From an uncultured Myxococcales bacterium (GTDB lineage Bacteria > Myxococcota_A > UBA9042): 6,892 nt of DNA. The first letter of the stretch is position 1. The number at the start of each line of letters is the position of its first letter. The DNA lies in the NCBI GenBank assembly GCA_937915965.1, contig CALGHC010000443.1, positions 1 to 6,892 on the forward strand. The letters run 5' to 3'. Made by a program: the position numbers and the translations under genes. The notes beneath the pieces were generated by a model. That model made no database searches and was not told where the DNA came from. It saw nothing but the letters and a program-made list of their open reading frames with translations. This document shows, one piece after another, positions 5,402 through 6,892 of the stretch.

Positions 5402-5910
5402 TGTATTCTCGCCGGTGACTCTCGTGCCGGCAGGCAAGAGGGTGGCCGCCGGGAAGCAGCAAACCGGTGGCGCACGATTCGACCTGTGGCGAACCAGCGC
5501 CGGGCGAATCGCACACACCTCGATTCAACGGCCGGCAACGAGACTACCGACACCGGCGGACAACGACAAGCGACGAGCCGCAATAGGCGGTCAGGATGGC
5601 GGAAATCAGCCCAGCGCCCGATCGACCACGGCAGCCAAGCCAGTGATGTGCGTCGGTCTGTCGCGGCGACCTGTCGAGGCGGCCGTCAGGCGACCGTGAT
5701 CGTGCAAGCGATCGAAATGTTTGATTTGCGATCTCGACGCAGATCGATCTAAAGGGTCCCCCCGCCCGGGTCTGTTGACCGACTGAGGCGGCGCGCTTCG
5801 AACCGCCTTGCGGGGCAGCGCGGAGCCGGCCAGACCGCCCGCAGCACGCTTCGGCGCCCCCCGAGGGCTCGAACCTGGCTGCCGAAGAGGAGACCGGCAG
5901 GGAGCAGAGG
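5402..5910. other. 509-bp divergent intergenic region without a convincing gene
   Basis: This gap separates the starts of the HD-GYP gene (minus) and the transglycosylase-like gene (plus). Open frames crossing it on both strands are Arg/Pro/Ser-rich, lack ribosome binding sites and recognisable motifs, and look like by-products of high GC. Both promoters should be here, but I see no pair of good -35/-10 boxes. The region holds an AT-richer pocket (about 5711-5727) between two GATC dyads (5698-5746), a 10-bp palindrome AGATCGATCT (5741-5750), and a very GC-rich stretch (5755-5900). A small RNA cannot be excluded from sequence alone. Confidence 0.6.
5698..5746. promoter_or_regulatory. paired GATC-N8-GATC dyads, candidate operator
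   Basis: Two inverted repeats with the same architecture: GATCG-N6-CGATC at 5698-5713 and CGATCT-N6-AGATCG at 5729-5746. Their GATC cores start at 5698/5710 and 5730/5742, so the sites are 32 bp apart, about three helical turns and therefore on the same DNA face. The space between them is AT-rich. This is the layout of two sites for a dimeric regulator. They lie about 165-213 bp before the transglycosylase-like gene and about 300-345 bp before the HD-GYP gene. Which gene they serve is unknown. Confidence 0.35.
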
Positions 5911-6666
5911 ATGCGCATCCACCGCCTGATTCGCCACACCCGCCACGCGGGCGCCGCCCTGGCGCTCTGTACACTGGCGGCCTGGCCACAGCCCGCGACG
6001 GCTCGCGCGCCGCGAGACGCTGTCGTGACGCCGCCGACCGACGCTGAGCTCATGCACCAGGCGGTCCACGCCTGCCGTTCGCTCTCGCGTCACCGGCGTC
6101 CCCGTCTCGACCTGAACCTCTTTGCGAGGCTGCTTGAGCTCGAGCGCGCCCACGGCGTGCCCGCCGAGTTCCGCGGCATGACCCTGGCCAAAGCGTGCAT
6201 CGAGTCTGGCTACACGCCGCGTAGCACCGGCGATTGCCGATCCGGGCGCTGCCAGGCGGTCGGGATCATCCAATTGTGGCCGTGGACCCAGCGCTTCGGC
6301 GTCGACCGCACTGACCCTGTAGCCAGTGTTCGTTTTCTACTCGAGCGGGTGCAGGCGGGCGTGGGCGAACGACTCCACCGGATCTGCCCGCAAGTGAGGA
6401 CCGACCGCGACCAGTACCAGCTCGCCTGGCTGCGCATCAACCGCGGCCCGCTGCGCCACGGACGCCAGCGTTGCGAGGGCACGCCGCACGGTCTCCGCCG
6501 GCTGCGCCAGTGGCAACGAAACATCGCGGCAGCGCGCCGCGACCAGTGGAAACCGCCCGCCTCGCGAGCGACGCGTCTTTGGCCGACCTCGTTTGAGGCC
6601 GCGACGATCCATACGGCGAGCGCCGACGCTCCCTGGCCGGCGCGGCCCCTCGACGGCGTGTGGTAG
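5911..6666 (+). CDS. exported lysozyme-fold protein, lytic-transglycosylase (SLT)-like
   Basis: A 251-residue protein with a signal peptide: a basic start (MRIHRLIRHTRH), a hydrophobic core (AGAALALCTLAAW, 13-25) and a likely cleavage site near ATARA (29-33). The mature part has a catalytic-domain-like core at about 68-180: LLELERAHGVP, then LAKACIESGY with Glu98 as the probable acid catalyst (compare the ES of SLT-type lytic transglycosylases), GDCRSGRCQAVGIIQLWPW (107-125) matching the G-x-x-Q strand of that fold, and GVDRTDP (130-136). Such enzymes cleave peptidoglycan between MurNAc and GlcNAc. Activity here is inferred from fold motifs only. Cys55, 96, 109, 114, 159 and 188 in the mature part suggest disulfides, fitting an envelope location. 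The C-terminal 40 or so residues are low-complexity and Trp/Pro/Ala-rich. ATG 5911 follows GGAG (5901-5904) by 6 bases. Cys20 does not make a lipobox because Leu precedes it. Confidence 0.7.
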   Translation: MRIHRLIRHTRHAGAALALCTLAAWPQPATARAPRDAVVTPPTDAELMHQAVHACRSLSRHRRPRLDLNLFARLLELERAHGVPAEFRGMTLAKACIESGYTPRSTGDCRSGRCQAVGIIQLWPWTQRFGVDRTDPVASVRFLLERVQAGVGERLHRICPQVRTDRDQYQLAWLRINRGPLRHGRQRCEGTPHGLRRLRQWQRNIAAARRDQWKPPASRATRLWPTSFEAATIHTASADAPWPARPLDGVW

Positions 6667-6719
6667 GACCGGTCAGCGTTTCTGGCCAGGGGCAAGACGC
6701 ACGGCGGCAAGCGCGGCGT

Positions 6720-6892
6720 CTACTCCCACTCGATGGTCGCGGGCGGCTTGCTTGAGATATCGTAGGCAACCCGATTGATGCCGCGCACCTCGTTGATGAT
6801 GCGAGTCGCGATACGAGCAAGCACGGGGTGGGGGATCTCGGCGCAGTCCGCGGTCATGCCGTCGACGCTGGTCACGGCGCGGACCACCGCGG
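6720..6892 (-). CDS. guaA: GMP synthase (glutamine-hydrolysing), C-terminal end only
   Basis: Reading the minus strand from the right edge (first full codon at 6890) gives 56 residues, then TAG at 6722-6720. They match the highly conserved C-terminus of GuaA: AVVRAVTSVDGMTAD, RIINEVRGINRVAYDISSKP and the terminal PPATIEWE. GuaA converts XMP to GMP with ATP and glutamine-derived ammonia in the cytoplasm. The C-terminal domain seen here forms the dimer interface and closes over the XMP site. The start and most of the gene are beyond the window. One oddity is TADC where many family members have TADW. The gene is convergent with the transglycosylase-like gene, with 53 bases between the two stop codons. 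Confidence 0.95.
   Translation of the reverse strand, partial: AVVRAVTSVDGMTADCAEIPHPVLARIATRIINEVRGINRVAYDISSKPPATIEWE

Noticed and set aside
5402..5518. 39-residue N-terminal extension of the HD-GYP protein from ATG 5518
   Set aside because: The extension is Pro/Cys/Arg-rich with no domain character, and ATG 5401 has a better-placed ribosome binding site.
5721..5753. Possible promoter (TTGATT with TCTAAA) before the transglycosylase-like gene
   Set aside because: The spacing is 21 bases and the -10 box matches only 4 of 6 positions, too weak to call.
5865..5880. tRNA T-loop-like sequence (GGCTCGAACC)
   Set aside because: Only a 3-4 bp stem can form, and no matching anticodon or acceptor arms were found around it. 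A similar TTCGAACC near 5800 also lacks a stem.
5962..5972. Lipoprotein signal (lipobox) at Cys20 of the transglycosylase-like protein
   Set aside because: The residue before Cys20 is Leu, which does not fit the lipobox (Gly/Ala/Ser expected). An ordinary signal peptidase I site near residue 33 fits better.
5544..6053. Minus-strand open frame of 169 codons across the intergenic region and the transglycosylase-like start
   Set aside because: It is antisense to a gene with a signal peptide and catalytic motifs, has low-complexity composition, and has no ribosome binding site.
6667..6719. Terminator between the convergent transglycosylase-like gene and guaA
   Set aside because: Only short palindromes (GACCGGTC, CTGGCCAG) and a 5-bp GACGC/GCGTC pairing are present, without a T-run on either strand.

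Overview
This is a GC-rich (roughly two-thirds G+C by eye) bacterial chromosomal window with compact genes, strong third-position GC bias and long spurious antisense ORFs. The gene set fits a deltaproteobacterial or myxococcal-type genome: a stand-alone BioD-like/DRTGG protein, a five-domain S1 protein, a GAF plus HD-GYP protein with a large insertion, an exported lysozyme-fold protein and guaA. That taxonomic placement is inference from gene types and composition. No marker gene in the window proves it.

Layout, left to right. (1) Positions 1-364: the 3' part of a plus-strand HAD-fold phosphatase resembling 5'(3')-deoxyribonucleotidases. A three-copy 22-bp tandem repeat straddles its stop codon. 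(2) Positions 460-2147: a two-gene translationally coupled unit, a BioD-like P-loop/DRTGG protein followed by a NUDIX hydrolase of the ADP-ribose pyrophosphatase type. They overlap by the 4 bases GTGA. (3) Positions 2144-3778: a sigma70-like promoter whose -35 box contains the NUDIX stop codon, a short structured leader, and a 513-residue protein with five S1 RNA-binding domains. An 11-bp tandem repeat begins at the base after its stop codon. (4) Positions 3836-5401, minus strand: a soluble GAF plus HD-GYP protein, probably a cyclic-di-GMP phosphodiesterase, convergent with the S1 gene. (5) Positions 5402-5910: a 509-bp divergent intergenic region with no convincing gene but a paired GATC-N8-GATC dyad that looks like an operator. 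(6) Positions 5911-6666: an exported lytic-transglycosylase-like protein. (7) Positions 6720-6892, minus strand: the last 56 codons of guaA (GMP synthase), convergent with gene 6.

The genes are mainly nucleotide and second-messenger housekeeping (deoxynucleotidase, ADP-ribose/NDP-sugar cleavage, c-di-GMP turnover, GMP synthesis) together with RNA binding and cell-wall remodelling. Nothing shows they form one pathway. I see no mobile element, CRISPR array, tRNA, rRNA, toxin-antitoxin pair or defence island, and no clear evidence of a wholly new system. The items most worth a second look are non-coding: the two tandem repeats placed at stop codons (unit lengths 22 and 11 bp), the hairpin the first repeat can form upstream of the BioD-like gene, the S1 leader structure, and the GATC dyad pair. 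The insertion inside the HD-GYP domain is the most notable protein feature.
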